The position numbers and the translations under genes are program-made. 31,542 bases of DNA, taken from contig JBQTIM010000209.1 in NCBI GenBank assembly GCA_052388135.1, positions 1 through 31,542 of the forward strand, read 5' to 3'. The DNA is from JBQTIM01 sp052388135 (GTDB taxonomy: Bacteria; Elusimicrobiota; Elusimicrobia; FEN-1173). Position 1 is the first letter of the stretch. Each line of letters opens with the position of its first letter. The notes beneath the pieces are model-generated. The model was not told the DNA's origin and did not search any database. It was given only the letters and a program-made list of their open reading frames with translations. Below are positions 22,616 to 29,600 of the stretch, piece by piece.

Positions 22616-22873
22616 TCAGCGGTAAACCTCCCGTCGGTGGCCTATCTTGACGACTTCAACGCGCCCGGCCGCGTCGTCCACCTCATAGACGACGCGCCAA
22701 TTCCCTTGCCTGATTCGGAACTTTTCCTCGCCGGACAGCTTCTCGCAACCCGCCGGCCGGGGCTCCGCGGCCGGCGATCGGATGCGGCGGACCACTCGTT
22801 CGATATCCGCTCTGGGAAGGGCGCGCAGCTCTTTCTCCGCCGTTCGTTTCAGGAAAACGCTATAAGACGCCAT
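22616..22873 (-). CDS. RelE/ParE-family toxin
   Basis: The 85-residue protein has the RelE-type pattern: YSVFLKRTAEKELRALP, then KLSGEEKFRIRQGNWRVVYEVDD and VKIGHRREVYR. The C-terminal Arg/His/Tyr cluster matches ribosome-dependent RelE-type mRNA interferases. Its ATG overlaps the antitoxin gene by 14 bp, the usual coupled order antitoxin-toxin. Confidence 0.9.
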   Translation of the reverse strand: MASYSVFLKRTAEKELRALPRADIERVVRRIRSPAAEPRPAGCEKLSGEEKFRIRQGNWRVVYEVDDAAGRVEVVKIGHRREVYR

Positions 22874-23087
22874 CCCGCCTTAAATCACGCAACACGGCCT
22901 CGAAGGGGCGGCTGGGCTCGCGCTTTCTTTCGGCGAAGGCCGCCAGGTCCGCTTCGTCCTCCCGCAACGACTCCACCAATGCGGCGTTGACGATGTCGGA
23001 AAGGCTCTTCGCGGTGACGGCGGATTTCACCTTGGCGGCGCGGTAAAGCTTCGGATTTAGATAGACGGTGGTTCGCATGGGGGTCAT
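22860..23087 (-). CDS. Ribbon-helix-helix-like antitoxin
   Basis: The 75-residue protein starts with RTTVYLNPKLYRAAKVKSAVTAKSLSDIVNAALVESL, a ribbon-helix-helix DNA-binding pattern, and ends in a charged toxin-binding tail with FEAVLRDLRRDGVL. AAGGAG lies upstream of the first ATG (MTPMR...), which is chosen over the second. It would neutralise the adjacent RelE-like toxin and repress the shared promoter at 23110-23138. Confidence 0.88.
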   Translation of the reverse strand: MTPMRTTVYLNPKLYRAAKVKSAVTAKSLSDIVNAALVESLREDEADLAAFAERKREPSRPFEAVLRDLRRDGVL

Positions 23088-23106
23088 GGCGGTCTCCTTT
23101 CCGCCC

Positions 23107-23138
23107 TTTAGTATAGCACTAAAACATTAAAACGTCAA
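23107..23138 (-). promoter_or_regulatory. σ70 promoter and dyad operator of the toxin-antitoxin operon
   Basis: On the minus strand TTGACG (23138-23133) and TATACT (23115-23110) are separated by exactly 17 bp. A perfect inverted repeat TTTAGT-n5-ACTAAA (23107-23123) covers the -10, a natural antitoxin operator. The -35 starts 5 bp after the feoB stop. Confidence 0.8.
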
Positions 23139-23142
23139 AGCA

Positions 23143-25113
23143 TCAAATAAGGCCGGGGAAGGCCGACAGCAGGCGGTGCACGCCGCCGGCGATGGCCAGG
23201 GCGGCGGCCATGACGAAGGCCGTGACGCCCAGGGCGGTGCGCCAGCCGCGCTCCTTCACCACCATCATCCACTGGGCAATGCAGGGCATGAAGAGCGTGA
23301 TGAGAACCAGGCTCACCACCACTTGGTGGTAGTTCAAGAGGCCCACTAGCTGGAGCTTGTAAAGCCCGGCGGCGCCGTAATCCCGCCGCAGGAAACCGAT
23401 GATGAAAGCCTGGGTGGACTCCACCGGCAGGCCCAGGAATTTCTGCACGACGGGCGCGCTGAGCTTTTCCAGGCCCCGCAGCCAGCCCAGCTTGTCCAGG
23501 GTGAAGAGGATGAGCGTGCCCCAGATGAACATGGGCACGACCTCTTTTAAATACCACACCAGGCGGCCCTTGGTTTTCAGGAAAATGTTCCGGAACAGGG
23601 GCCGGCGGATGGGCGGGATTTCCATGAGGAAGGCGGACCGCGCGCCCGGCAGGAGGCGCGCCGACAGCCAGCCCACCGCCAGCGTGGCGCCCAAGGTGAC
23701 GGCCGTCCACAAGGCCAGGACTTTCACGGACATGCCGGCGATCATGGCGAAGATGACGGCCATCTGGGCCGAGCAGGGAACCGAAAGGGAAAGCAAAAGG
23801 GTGACGATGAGCCTCTCCTTGCGCGTGTCCAGAATGCGCGTGGTGACCGTGGCCATGGTGTCGCACCCGAGGCCCAGCACCATGGGGAGCACGGCTTTTC
23901 CGTTCAGCCCCATGAGCCGGAAAACGCGGTCCAGCATGACGGCGAGGCGCGGGAGGTAGCCCGAATCCTCCAACAGGCCGAAGGCCAGGAAGAACGTGAC
24001 GACGATGGGCAGGATGAGGGCCAGGGCGTAGGTGAGGGCCATGCTGACGGCGCCGTAGGGCCCCACCAGCATTTCTTGGATGAAGGTCGAAGGGACGAAG
24101 GTGACCACCAACTTTTCCGCCGCCGGGACGAGATAACCGCCGAAGACGGTGTTCTCCAAAAAGTCCACGGCCGTGCCCGCGCCGAAGACGCCGACGAATT
24201 GGTACATGAGGTAAAGCACGCCCGCAGCGATGGCGTAACCCGGCCAGGGCCGCATGGCCCAGCGTCCCAGTTTCGCCGCCCAGCCCGCGGACAGGCGGCC
24301 TTCCACGGCCATGACTTCTCCCAAGGTCCGCAATATCCAGGACTCGCGGGATTCGAAAATCACCATGCGCGGCGAACGCACGAAAGCCGCTTTTTGCGCG
24401 GCCGCCGCCGCGTGCACGGCCGGTTCCGACGCGCCGCGGGAAAAGCCGGCGTGGGCCCAGGTGAGGGCGGAATCGTCCCCCGACAAGAGCGCCAAGGCCA
24501 CCGCCCGCCAGGGGGCGTAGTCTTCCCGCCAAAAACCGCGCAGGGCGTCCAGGGACCGGGCGAGTTCCGCCGGGAAAGGAACGGGCACCGACGGGACGGC
24601 GGCGCGGGAGACGGCGCGCTTCAAATCCGACAGGCCTTGTCCGGTCACCGCCACGGTTTCCACCACGGGCACGCCGAGAAGGCGGCTGAGGCGGTCCGCG
24701 TCGATGGAAATGCCGCGGTCCAAAGCCTCGTCCGTCATGTTGAGGACCAGCACCATGGGCCGGCCGTACTCCGCCAGCTCCAAAGTGAGCATGAGGCCGC
24801 GGCGCAGGTTTTTGGCGTCCAAGACCTGCACCACCACGTCGGGGACGTCCCGGAGCAAAACGTCGCGGGCCACGCGCTCGTCCTCGGAATGGGGGATGAG
24901 GGAGTTCACGCCCGGCGTGTCCACCACGTGGTACTGCGCCCCGGCGAAAGAACCCGCGCCCCGCGAGACGTCCACGGTGGTGCCCGGGTAGTTGGACACC
25001 GTGACGTATTTGCCCGTGAGCCCGCTGAAGATGACGGATTTCCCCACGTTGGGGTTGCCCACCAGCGCCAGGGATCTGGCCGCGACGATTTTTTCCGCCG
25101 TGGCGACGCTCAC
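23143..25113 (-). CDS. feoB: Ferrous iron transporter FeoB
   Basis: The 656-residue protein has an N-terminal G domain: GNPNVGKS at 19-26, DTPG at 65-68 and NMTD at 125-128. About eight to ten membrane segments follow, with the core motif GYLPRLAVMLDRVFRLMGLNGKAVLPMVLGLGC and TRILDTRKERLIVTLLLSLSVPCSAQ. It imports Fe(II) across the inner membrane. The frame opens at a TTG further upstream, but the GTG at 25113 is preceded by GGGAGG at good spacing and gives the normal N-terminus, so it is preferred. It is somewhat shorter than the usual 700-770 residues. No feoA is present; a FeoA-like domain is instead fused to the DtxR-family gene downstream. Confidence 0.95.
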   Translation of the reverse strand: MSVATAEKIVAARSLALVGNPNVGKSVIFSGLTGKYVTVSNYPGTTVDVSRGAGSFAGAQYHVVDTPGVNSLIPHSEDERVARDVLLRDVPDVVVQVLDAKNLRRGLMLTLELAEYGRPMVLVLNMTDEALDRGISIDADRLSRLLGVPVVETVAVTGQGLSDLKRAVSRAAVPSVPVPFPAELARSLDALRGFWREDYAPWRAVALALLSGDDSALTWAHAGFSRGASEPAVHAAAAAQKAAFVRSPRMVIFESRESWILRTLGEVMAVEGRLSAGWAAKLGRWAMRPWPGYAIAAGVLYLMYQFVGVFGAGTAVDFLENTVFGGYLVPAAEKLVVTFVPSTFIQEMLVGPYGAVSMALTYALALILPIVVTFFLAFGLLEDSGYLPRLAVMLDRVFRLMGLNGKAVLPMVLGLGCDTMATVTTRILDTRKERLIVTLLLSLSVPCSAQMAVIFAMIAGMSVKVLALWTAVTLGATLAVGWLSARLLPGARSAFLMEIPPIRRPLFRNIFLKTKGRLVWYLKEVVPMFIWGTLILFTLDKLGWLRGLEKLSAPVVQKFLGLPVESTQAFIIGFLRRDYGAAGLYKLQLVGLLNYHQVVVSLVLITLFMPCIAQWMMVVKERGWRTALGVTAFVMAAALAIAGGVHRLLSAFPGLI

Positions 25114-25209
25114 GAAAGCCTCCCGCGAAAACTTCCGGTCCAAGGGCCGCGGCAACGGCGCTTCCGCGCGCGCCCGGCCACGGCGGCGGGCGGAAGGCCC
25201 GGCCGGGAG

Positions 25210-25256
25210 GTTTCAAAATCGTCTCCGCAGGCCGGCCTCCGCCGGCATCGTGAAAC
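25210..25256. repeat. Hairpin-forming segment in the feoB leader
   Basis: gtttca (25210-25215) and tgaaac (25251-25256) enclose gccggc-ctcc-gccggc (25231-25246), giving a two-part hairpin between apbE and feoB. There is no T-run on either strand, so it is not a classic terminator. It may be a decayed repeat or a transcript-processing hairpin. Confidence 0.3.
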
Positions 25257-25291
25257 TTGAAGAGTGATTATTTTAAGGCGCGACATGGACG

Positions 25292-26395
25292 TCATTTTTT
25301 CTCCCAACGGCTTGAACGGACTTCACGTCTCCCCTTGCGGGGGTCTTGATAAACCATCACCATGGCCACGCCTTCTTTTTCCGCGAACCGCGGGCCCGCC
25401 TCGGGCCCCAGGACGAACAGCGCCGTCGAAAGGACATCAGCGGCCTCCGCCGTGGACGCCCAGACGGTGACGCTTTCGCAAGGCTCCGCCGGGCGGCCCG
25501 TGGCGGGATTCAAGATGTGCCCGTAGCGCCGGCGGCCCGGCCGGGACGGGTCCTTGGGGTCTTCGGCCAGCAGAAATTTTTCCGTGACGGCCGAGGTGGA
25601 CAGAGAGCCGTTCCCTTCCACTCGGAAAGCGGTCCCTTCGCCCCGCGCCGACGCGGGCCAAAAACGCGGCGTCCGGGACCAAAACAACAACTGTCCGCCG
25701 AAGTCGGCTGTGAACTCCGTCAAACCTTCGCGGTCCCGTATTTTTTCAAGGGCGCGGTCCAAAGCCCAGCCCTTCCCGATGGCGCCGAAATCCATGGCCA
25801 TGCCTTTGCGTTCCAGGCGAACAGCCCCGTCCCGAACCTCCACCCGGCGATGGTCCACCAGCGGCAGGACGGCGGCGATATCTTCGGAGGCCGGCAGGCG
25901 GGCCGGCCCGGCGTCGAAACCCCACACCTTAATCAAAGGCCCGGCCGTGGGATCGAAAGCGCCGCCGGTGCGGGCGGCCCAACTCAACGCCGACGACACG
26001 GCCCGAACCGTGTCCGACGACGCAGGCGCGGCCTCCGGCGCCGAGCGGTTGACGGCCGAAATTTCGCTGTCTTCTTTGTAGGTGGACAGGAGCCGGTCCC
26101 AGCGCTCCACCTCGCCCAGGAAAGCCTCCGCCGCTTCCTCCAAAAAAGCCGCGTCGCCCCCCCGCGCAGTCACTCGAAGGAAAGTGCCCATGACGTAACG
26201 CGCGCGGACCATCTCGGCGGCGCAGAGCGGAAGAGCGGCCCCGAGTTGGACCGCCAACGCCGTCATTGCGAGGGAGCGAAGCGACCGAAGCAATCCCAGA
26301 TTCCGCGGCATCCGGAAACCACGCAAAGGGGGCAGGCGGATGGGATTGCTTCGTCGGCCGCCGGCCTCCTCGCAATGACAACCGCCGGATTTCAT
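25292..26395 (-). CDS. apbE: FAD:protein FMN transferase ApbE
   Basis: The 367-residue frame holds a full ApbE domain: MGTFLRVTA, WDRLLSTYKEDSEISAVNR, FDPTAGPLIKVWGF, MDFGAIGKGWALDRAL, GHILNPATGRPAE and AADVLSTALFVLGPE. ApbE transfers FMN from FAD to a Ser/Thr of exported flavoproteins; the likely substrate is the FMN-binding protein at 27053. The ATG overlaps the upstream PepSY-like stop (ATGA). Family B REP sequence encodes most of the first 44 residues, ahead of a signal-like stretch MTALAVQLGAALPLCAA. Internal ATGs at 26311 and 26266 would give shorter, signal-peptide-first proteins, so the real start is uncertain. Confidence 0.9.
   Translation of the reverse strand: MKSGGCHCEEAGGRRSNPIRLPPLRGFRMPRNLGLLRSLRSLAMTALAVQLGAALPLCAAEMVRARYVMGTFLRVTARGGDAAFLEEAAEAFLGEVERWDRLLSTYKEDSEISAVNRSAPEAAPASSDTVRAVSSALSWAARTGGAFDPTAGPLIKVWGFDAGPARLPASEDIAAVLPLVDHRRVEVRDGAVRLERKGMAMDFGAIGKGWALDRALEKIRDREGLTEFTADFGGQLLFWSRTPRFWPASARGEGTAFRVEGNGSLSTSAVTEKFLLAEDPKDPSRPGRRRYGHILNPATGRPAEPCESVTVWASTAEAADVLSTALFVLGPEAGPRFAEKEGVAMVMVYQDPRKGRREVRSSRWEKK
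26262..26381. repeat. REP-like palindrome, family B, copy 2, inside the apbE 5' end
   Basis: gtcattgcgag...cgaagcaatccca at the left and tgggattgcttcgtc...ctcgcaatgac at the right repeat the arms of the 3619-3732 element. The element is translated in frame as the N-terminal part of the ApbE frame. Confidence 0.88.
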
Positions 26396-27072
26396 GCGCT
26401 CTTGATGCGCCACAGAACGATTCCGGTCACGATTAAAAACAGCAAGGCGAAGGCCGCGGCGTCGTACACCTTCACGAACCACGGACCGAAGAAGTGCCCG
26501 CTGTGCAGGGCGCGGATCAGGCGCGGCCAATTTTTTCGGGCGGGGTCGAAATCCACCGGCGCCCAGGCGCCTTCCGACGGCCGCCGCAAAAGCCCGGCGG
26601 ACGTCTCCAAGAACAGTTCCCCCCCGGCGGAGACCGCCAGACTCAGCAGCTCCACGCCGCTTTCCTGCGGGTCGAAATCCAAGGGCACAGCTTCCCACAC
26701 CGTTCCCCCGTCAATGGACCGCAGGGGGCCGTGCCAGCGCTGCAGGGCGTAAATCGTTTTGGCGTCCCGGGGATGGAACGCCACGCCCACCACTTCCTGG
26801 GCGGGAAAAAGCATGGGGACTTCCTCCCAGGAGGCGCCGCCGTCGTCGGAACGGTCCAGAGAGGAGGCGGTGCCGCGGTAAAGCCGCCGCGGGTCGGCCG
26901 GGTCCGCCGCCACGCAAAATCTCTGCCCCGCGGAGCCTGGCACCAGCGCCCCCGGGTGGTTCAGCATGACGCCCGTCGCGAGCAACGCCAGCAGGAAAAC
27001 CGCGCTGGCCAGGCCCAGCACGTTGTGGACGCTTTTGAAGAGGAGCCGCGGACTATTGTTTTTTCGGCCCAT
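26392..27072 (-). CDS. PepSY-like two-span membrane protein with YCF48/sialidase-like repeats
   Basis: The 226-residue protein has a membrane segment near residues 12-36 (VHNVLGLASAVFLLALLATGVML) and another near the end (HFFGPWFVKVYDAAAFALLFLIVTGIVLWRIK), the pattern of short PepSY-associated proteins (H-x-x-x-G-x-x-x, TG-x-x-L). Between them is an extracytoplasmic segment with repeats such as LDRSDDGGASWEEVPMLFP, VVGVAFHPRDAKTIYAL and LRSIDGGTVWEAVPLDF, resembling BNR/YCF48 propeller blades. PepSY-type membrane proteins often carry electrons to or from flavinylated partners. GGAGG precedes the ATG. It overlaps the FMN-binding gene by 20 bp and apbE by 3 bp, so they form one operon. Confidence 0.78.
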   Translation of the reverse strand: MGRKNNSPRLLFKSVHNVLGLASAVFLLALLATGVMLNHPGALVPGSAGQRFCVAADPADPRRLYRGTASSLDRSDDGGASWEEVPMLFPAQEVVGVAFHPRDAKTIYALQRWHGPLRSIDGGTVWEAVPLDFDPQESGVELLSLAVSAGGELFLETSAGLLRRPSEGAWAPVDFDPARKNWPRLIRALHSGHFFGPWFVKVYDAAAFALLFLIVTGIVLWRIKSA

Positions 27073-27640
27073 AGGCTTCCTCCAGAACGCACAGCGCCCG
27101 CTTGACCCCGGCGGACATGGCCCGCACGGAAAGCGTGGCCCCGGTGATGTTGAGAACGTCGCGGTTGATGCGCAGGGGGCTGCCGGCGGACTTTCCCCGG
27201 AACTGGCGCAGAAAACGCGCCTTGCGCACTTCCCCGCCGCGGGGCTCGCGGTAAACCATCACGTCCACGCGCTCCACGCGGAAATCCGGCCCGGCTTTCA
27301 CGAGGAAGGTGATGGGCTTGTACTTTCCGATTTCCTCGGCGACGACGGCGTATCCGTCCAGCTTTCCTCCGGAAAATCCTTTGTGGATGGTGTACGTGTC
27401 CCGCTCCAGCCGCCAGCCCAGGCGGCGCTCCACCCGGCCTTTCTGCTCGGGCGTAAGTTTTACGCGCTCCTCCTCCCGCCGATCCGACTCCGGGAACGCC
27501 AACTTCAAGGCTTCCTCCGTCGTGAGATACACCTCTTCGACGAAGTCGGGGTAATCCTCGGCGCGGGCGGATGGTCCCGCCGAGAGGGCAAAAGCCAGGC
27601 CCGCGGCAATGAGCAGGCGCGGCGAGCAAAGCCCTCCCAT
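27053..27640 (-). CDS. Exported FMN-binding-domain protein, likely ApbE substrate
   Basis: The 195-residue form starts with a signal peptide (LLIAAGLAFALSAGPSARA). Its C-terminal FMN-binding domain has GYAVVAEEIGKYKPITFLV, VDVMVYREPRGGEV and NITGATLSVRAMSAGVKRAL. TGAT at 166-169 matches the [S/D/T]GAT flavinylation motif, with Thr169 the expected FMN attachment site. The frame stays open to an ATG at 27802 that overlaps the porin stop (TGATG), but those extra 54 residues are mostly family B repeat and would bury the signal peptide. The 27640 start is therefore preferred, although it lacks a clear ribosome site. It may form an envelope redox chain with the PepSY-like protein. Confidence 0.85.
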   Translation of the reverse strand: MGGLCSPRLLIAAGLAFALSAGPSARAEDYPDFVEEVYLTTEEALKLAFPESDRREEERVKLTPEQKGRVERRLGWRLERDTYTIHKGFSGGKLDGYAVVAEEIGKYKPITFLVKAGPDFRVERVDVMVYREPRGGEVRKARFLRQFRGKSAGSPLRINRDVLNITGATLSVRAMSAGVKRALCVLEEAYGPKKQ

Positions 27641-27650
27641 GGGCCCGTCG

Positions 27651-27872
27651 CGGAAGACCGGCTTCCCGCGCCTCGGCATCAGGGGTTGCTTCGCTTCGCT
27701 CGCAACGACGGCTTTAGAAGCATGGCGGCGGATGAGCCCCGCCAACGGTCCCGAGGCCGGACCCGCCATGGCGAGAGAGTGGAGCGGGCGAAGCAATCCC
27801 ATCAGCTTCGGAAAACCGGTTTGCCGTGATTCGACATCTGGGATTGCTTCGCATCGCTCGCCATGACGGTCG
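27651..27872. repeat. REP-like family B cluster with a duplicated 60-bp unit
   Basis: A full palindrome occupies about 27767-27869 (ccatggcgag...gcgaagcaatccca / tgggattgcttcgcatcgctcgccatga). A second right half lies at 27651-27713. The segments 27653-27713 and 27809-27871 are direct repeats of about 60 bp (cggaa-accgg-tt-ccg ... ttgcttcgc-tcgctcgc), roughly three-quarters identical by eye. The cluster spans the porin C-terminus and the 5' region of the FMN-binding gene. Confidence 0.8.
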
Positions 27873-29091
27873 AGAAATAGCTGGCGAAAGACACCGAGAG
27901 GGTGTTGTTCCGCGTTTTGGGAACTTCCTGCTTCACCGCGTAGTCCACCACGAAGACGGTGTCCTCCACGGGTCGGAAGTTCAGGCCGTAGGTGGCCCAG
28001 CGCATGCGTTTGGAAATGTCCGTGTCGTATTCCTCGTAGCGCAGGACGCCCGTGAAGGTGGAGCCGGTCCGCGCCCAGTCCTGCAGGAAATGCAGGTTGG
28101 CCTGGCCGTACCAGCCCGCCAGGCGGCCCGGGACCTTGGTCCGGTCTATGCCGGGGCCCCGGCCGATGTCGGCCCGGGCGGCTTCGCCCAAAATTTCCAG
28201 CGGGCCGAACTGGGCCGCCACGTCCACCGCGCCGATGGAGAGGTTGTTGTCTCCCGCGTCGTCGTAGGCGCCGTGGTGGCCGGAAACGCCGAGCTCGTAA
28301 CCCAGCCGGGGGCTGTAACCCAGGCGCCCCACCCAGGCCTTATTATTGTTGTTGTCGCCCCGCTGGCTGCCCCGGGCGCTGCGCACGCCGTTGGCCGCCG
28401 TGATGGCTCCGCCCTGCGTGCGCGTGGTGGCGGATGTCACCGGTCCGCCGCCGAAGGGCGCGGTGAGAGTTGTGGCCACGGAGGTGCCGTTAAAACCGTT
28501 CACCAGATAAATTTCATAATCCAATTTTTGCAGCTCCGTGGGATAAAGCGTGCCGAAGAACCCGGCGCCGCTTTCCGAGAGGGTCGTAGGGACCACCCAC
28601 TTGGCCACCATGGGACGGTCCGTCAGGTCCTGCAAGGGCGTGTCGTGCACCAGGTTGAGCTTGCCCAGCGGCGACAGCAGGATGCCGCCCCGCGCCGCCA
28701 GTTTCTCGCCCAGGAGATCGTAGTCCAAAACGGCGAACTCCACCTTCACCTCGCCGTCCTTTTGGTTGTTGTGGGAGGCGCCGTACTCGAACTCGATCTC
28801 CGTGGCGAAGCGGATCCCTTCGGCGATGTCGGAATAGATGAAGGGGATCAGCCGGTGCTGGCGGAAAAATCCGTTGGAGGACTGGGAATCCGAAAACTCG
28901 AAATCCAGGTAGCCGCCGATGTGGGTGCCCTTGCCCATGCGCCGCCAAAACGGCTTGGAGTAAATGCCCTTGCCGATGGAGCCCGCAACCTCGCCCCGCC
29001 TCTCGGACGTTTTTGCCTCATGCTCTTCGGCCCTCAACACCGCGGCCCCGCACAGAACGATGACCGCCCACAGCGCTAAACGACGTTTCAT
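27802..29091 (-). CDS. Porin-like outer-membrane β-barrel protein
   Basis: The 429-residue protein has a signal peptide (RLALWAVIVLCGAAVLRA), a short charged linker and a long β-barrel: HIGGYLDFEFSDS, FRQHRLIPFIYSD, IRFATEIEFEYGA, FAVLDYDLLGEKLAARGGILL, YEIYLVNGFNG, ANLHFLQDWA, FTGVLRYEEYDTD. The typical terminal strand is NTLSVSFASYF, whose last Phe is encoded at 27874-27876, but the frame continues for 23 residues encoded by family B repeat. AAGGAG precedes the ATG. It leads the FMN-binding/PepSY/apbE group, so it may pass a metal, chelate or electron carrier through the outer membrane. The substrate is not readable. Confidence 0.85.
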   Translation of the reverse strand: MKRRLALWAVIVLCGAAVLRAEEHEAKTSERRGEVAGSIGKGIYSKPFWRRMGKGTHIGGYLDFEFSDSQSSNGFFRQHRLIPFIYSDIAEGIRFATEIEFEYGASHNNQKDGEVKVEFAVLDYDLLGEKLAARGGILLSPLGKLNLVHDTPLQDLTDRPMVAKWVVPTTLSESGAGFFGTLYPTELQKLDYEIYLVNGFNGTSVATTLTAPFGGGPVTSATTRTQGGAITAANGVRSARGSQRGDNNNNKAWVGRLGYSPRLGYELGVSGHHGAYDDAGDNNLSIGAVDVAAQFGPLEILGEAARADIGRGPGIDRTKVPGRLAGWYGQANLHFLQDWARTGSTFTGVLRYEEYDTDISKRMRWATYGLNFRPVEDTVFVVDYAVKQEVPKTRNNTLSVSFASYFSTVMASDAKQSQMSNHGKPVFRS

Positions 29092-29129
29092 GGATGCTCT
29101 CCTTGGATTTGAGGGATGCCCCTCGATTT

Positions 29130-29348
29130 TTACGGGCGGCGCGGGGATTCCATCCTCTGGCCTGCGGCCGGCGACGCTTCCGCCCAGCCGAAATTTTCCA
29201 TGGCGACATGCCAAGTCCTCTTGCAGCGGCGGCATTTCAGCTCCAAGCCGGCCGCCGTACGGCGGGCCAAGAGCGCCCCGCAGGCGCAACGGCAGTCCGC
29301 GGGCGCCGCCCCGGAGCCTAGTTGGAAAGGTGTTTCCCGGGAGTCCAT
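29130..29348 (-). CDS. Small zinc-ribbon protein (Com-like Cys pattern)
   Basis: This 72-residue frame has CRCACGALLARR and LELKCRRCKRTWHV, a four-Cys zinc-ribbon resembling phage Mu Com-type proteins (C-x-CG-x-LL ... KC-x-RC). Com regulates translation in phage Mu; that function cannot be assumed here. The ATG lies inside the last 31 bp of the preceding small gene, and only a poor ribosome site is present, so it may rely on coupling. A longer frame to 29501 is open but would overlap that gene almost wholly. It precedes the porin gene on the same strand. Confidence 0.6.
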   Translation of the reverse strand: MDSRETPFQLGSGAAPADCRCACGALLARRTAAGLELKCRRCKRTWHVAMENFGWAEASPAAGQRMESPRRP

Positions 29349-29548
29349 TCTTTGGAAAACCCTGCTAAGCCGTCCGCCCCACCCAAGGCCGGATGGCCCG
29401 ACGCCGCCTGGATCATCCGCGCAAGCTCGAAAAACGCCTCCTTGGCCAGGCGGAGGGTGACTCCCCCGCAGACCAGGTGCACGTCCTGGCAGCGCCCGCA
29501 CATCCCCACCTGGCCCAGCCCCGGCACGAACGATAGAACACGGCTCAT
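29318..29548 (-). CDS. Small Cys-rich protein of unknown function, first gene of the porin operon
   Basis: The 76-residue protein contains CGRCQDVHLVCGGVTLRLAKEAFFELARMI, with three cysteines near residues 17, 20 and 27, a possible metal site. AGGAGG lies immediately upstream of the ATG. A Fur-like dyad lies just upstream at 29561-29585, so the gene is probably iron-regulated and heads the transcript that continues into the zinc-ribbon, porin and flavinylation genes. Similar short C-x-x-C...G-x-(V/L)-x-L proteins occur as hypotheticals in other bacteria; I cannot name a family firmly. Confidence 0.72.
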   Translation of the reverse strand: MSRVLSFVPGLGQVGMCGRCQDVHLVCGGVTLRLAKEAFFELARMIQAASGHPALGGADGLAGFSKEWTPGKHLSN

Positions 29549-29560
29549 GGACAGCCTCCT

Positions 29561-29585
29561 ATTGATATTAATACTCTATCTCAAT
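29561..29585 (-). promoter_or_regulatory. Putative Fur-type operator of the porin/flavinylation operon
   Basis: ATTGATAT (29561-29568) and ATCTCAAT (29578-29585) are inverted with one mismatch, in an AT-rich 25-bp dyad 12 bp upstream of the 29548 start and just after the fur stop. On the minus strand a tattaat -10-like element lies inside it, so occupation would block transcription. Confidence 0.5.
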
Positions 29586-29600
29586 TTGCCGGCAAAAGAA

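Noticed and set aside
23135..25216. 693-codon minus-strand frame overlapping feoB
   Set aside because: It is another frame of the feoB region; only the 23143-25113 frame shows G-domain and membrane-core motifs.
27641..27802. Extended N-terminus of the FMN-binding protein starting at the TGATG overlap
   Set aside because: The extension is encoded by family B repeat and places a clear signal peptide at residue 55. It was kept as an alternative only.
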